From: Pseudomonadota bacterium | Lineage (GTDB): Bacteria; Pseudomonadota; Gammaproteobacteria; Steroidobacterales; Steroidobacteraceae | NCBI GenBank assembly: GCA_018241455.1 | Contig: JAFEDW010000024.1 | Coordinates: 1-14,823, forward strand | Direction: 5' to 3' | Length of the DNA: 14,823 nt | In this document: in pieces, positions 13,715 through 14,823 of the stretch | Layout of the letters: each line of letters starts with the position of its first letter | Position numbering within the stretch: position 1 is the stretch's first letter | Program-made: the position numbers and the translations under genes | The notes under the pieces: model-generated | Databases searched by the model: none | Told to the model about the DNA's origin: nothing | Seen by the model: only the letters and a program-made list of their open reading frames with translations

Positions 13715-14823
13715 GTGCCGATCGCAGTGCCGCGCGCACGTGGCGGGCAATTACCAGTTCCTCGTTGGTCGACACGATCCAGACCGGGCAGCGTGAAGCC
13801 TCGCTCGACACCACCGCCTGGTGGCGCTCATTGCGCGCCGCGTCGAGTTGCACGCCGAGCCACGCCAACCGCGCGACGATCTGCGCGCGCACGATCGCGC
13901 TGTTGACGCCGATGCCGCCGGTGAACGCCACCGCATCGAGCCCGCCGAGCGCCACGACCAGCGACGCAGCGTGCCGGGCGGCCCAGTAGCTGAAATGCTC
14001 GACCGCAAAGCGGCAGGCTTCATCGTCGCTGCGCGTGAGCTCGCGCATGTCGGGGCTGCGCCCGGACACCCCCAGCAACCCGGAACGCCGATACAGCAGT
14101 TCCTCGAGCTCGGCCGTCGACAGGCCACGCTCACGCTGCAGTGCCAGCAACACGCCCGGATCGATCGCGCCGCAGCGCGTGCCCATGACGAGTCCATCGA
14201 GCGTCGAATAGCCCATCGTCGTACCGACACTTCGACCGTCACGCACCGCGGCGACGCTGCAACCGTTGCCGAGATGGAAAATGAGCAGGCGCTGCGGCGG
14301 CACGCCGCCGGCCAGTTCCGTCACCGCGCCGCTGACGTATTCGAAACTCAGGCCATGGAAGCCGAAGCGCCGATAACCCGCTGCGTGCAACTCCGCCGGC
14401 AGCGCATAGCGGCTCGCGACCGCGGGCACGGTCGCATGGAACGCGGTGTCGAAGCAGGCCACCTGCGGCATGCGCGGCGCGACGCGGGTCAGCGCATCGA
14501 TCGCCTCGAGGCCGTAGCGGTTGTGGAGCGGCGCCAATGCACGCAACGCATGCAGGGCATCGCGGTGACCGTCCTCGAGCAGCAGCGGCCCCACGAATTG
14601 CGCCCCGCCATGCACGATGCGGTGGCCGCAGGCCGCGACGCCATCGAGCGCGCAGCCGCGCCGGGCCAGCTCGGCGAGGATCACTTCGAGCCCGGCCGCG
14701 TGCCCGGTCGATGCCGGCAGTTCGGCGGCGGCGCTCGCGACCTGGCCGTCGGCGAGAAAGCGCGGCCGCGTGCCGATGCCCTCCACCTGGCCGTGGCACA
14801 GGCGCGATTCGGCCGCGAACAGC
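13707..14823 (-). CDS. ackA: Acetate kinase, N-terminus outside window
   Basis: About 371 residues are visible; roughly the first dozen, with the NxGSSS phosphate motif, lie beyond the window end. The frame runs open to the last base (LFAAESRLCHGQVEGIGT), so a start inside the window, such as GTG 14786, is not the true one. Seen in order: HRIVHGG with the catalytic-site Arg, CFDTAFHATVP with its Asp, RFGFHGLSFEYV, HLGNGCSVAA, TTMGYSTLDGLVMGTRCG with its Arg, FTGGIGVNSAIVR, and STNEELVIARHV near the end with the conserved Glu. It converts acetyl phosphate plus ADP to acetate plus ATP in the cytoplasm, or the reverse. No phosphotransacetylase gene is in view. Its stop overlaps the next gene by eight bases, so it is the first visible gene of the run leading into the oxidase assembly genes. 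Confidence 0.95.
   Translation of the reverse strand, partial: LFAAESRLCHGQVEGIGTRPRFLADGQVASAAAELPASTGHAAGLEVILAELARRGCALDGVAACGHRIVHGGAQFVGPLLLEDGHRDALHALRALAPLHNRYGLEAIDALTRVAPRMPQVACFDTAFHATVPAVASRYALPAELHAAGYRRFGFHGLSFEYVSGAVTELAGGVPPQRLLIFHLGNGCSVAAVRDGRSVGTTMGYSTLDGLVMGTRCGAIDPGVLLALQRERGLSTAELEELLYRRSGLLGVSGRSPDMRELTRSDDEACRFAVEHFSYWAARHAASLVVALGGLDAVAFTGGIGVNSAIVRAQIVARLAWLGVQLDAARNERHQAVVSSEASRCPVWIVSTNEELVIARHVRAALRSAHA

Noticed and set aside
13715..13750. Longer start of the chimeric gene at 13750
   Set aside because: The added 12 residues are the ackA C-terminal codons read in another frame; YeiH homology begins near ATG 13714.
12383..13906. Plus-strand open frame of 507 codons opposite the chimeric gene
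   Set aside because: It is a GC-driven shadow; the minus strand has clear haem and membrane motifs across the whole length.
5368..14823. FNR/FixK box (TTGAT-N4-ATCAA) for the cco and fix genes
   Set aside because: I saw no convincing copy by eye. Genes here are packed with almost no spacer, so the main promoter is probably upstream of ackA, outside the window.

Overview
The window is about 14.8 kb of very GC-rich, densely coding DNA. I read every gene on the minus strand, so the biological order runs from the right end to the left. Gene content points to an aerobic or microaerobic proteobacterium: cbb3 oxidase assembly genes, a soluble FixL/FixJ pair, a membrane fatty-acid desaturase, CFA synthase, HtpX. 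A gammaproteobacterium is my best guess. That is inference from gene content and style, not from a marker gene. I saw no rRNA, tRNA, CRISPR array or insertion sequence.

Right part (14823 down to 5368): a tightly packed run of genes, many overlapping by a few bases. It starts with acetate kinase (ackA, cut by the window end). Next comes an unusual fused gene whose N-terminal half is a YeiH-family membrane protein and whose C-terminal half is the dihaem part of CcoP, subunit III of cbb3 oxidase. Then follow a small two-helix membrane protein, ccoG (fixG), fixH (ccoH), ccoI (fixI) and ccoS (fixS). After these come a small very acidic protein, a FixL-like haem-PAS sensor kinase, a FixJ response regulator, and a degenerate receiver-like protein lacking every phosphorylation residue. 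The catalytic subunits ccoN and ccoO, expected just before ccoP, are absent. The fused gene sits exactly where they should end. It looks like a deletion joint, or an assembly misjoin, between yeiH and ccoP.

Middle part (5298 to 3252): a VIT1/CCC1-type iron/manganese transporter with a short ferritin-like N-terminal segment, then the membrane protease HtpX. Both stand apart, with spacers of 69 and 139 bases before them.

Left part (3134 to 1): an acyl-lipid/acyl-CoA delta-9-type desaturase, cyclopropane-fatty-acid synthase 14 bases later, and an FAD-linked D-2-hydroxyacid dehydrogenase cut by the left window end. Desaturase and CFA synthase make chemical sense together: one makes the double bond, the other methylates it.

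How it fits together: FixL/FixJ would sense oxygen and control microaerobic genes. CcoG, CcoH, CcoI and CcoS deliver copper to and assemble cbb3 oxidase. Acetate kinase supplies ATP under oxygen limitation. The main puzzle is why a complete assembly set is preserved next to a chimeric CcoP without ccoNO.
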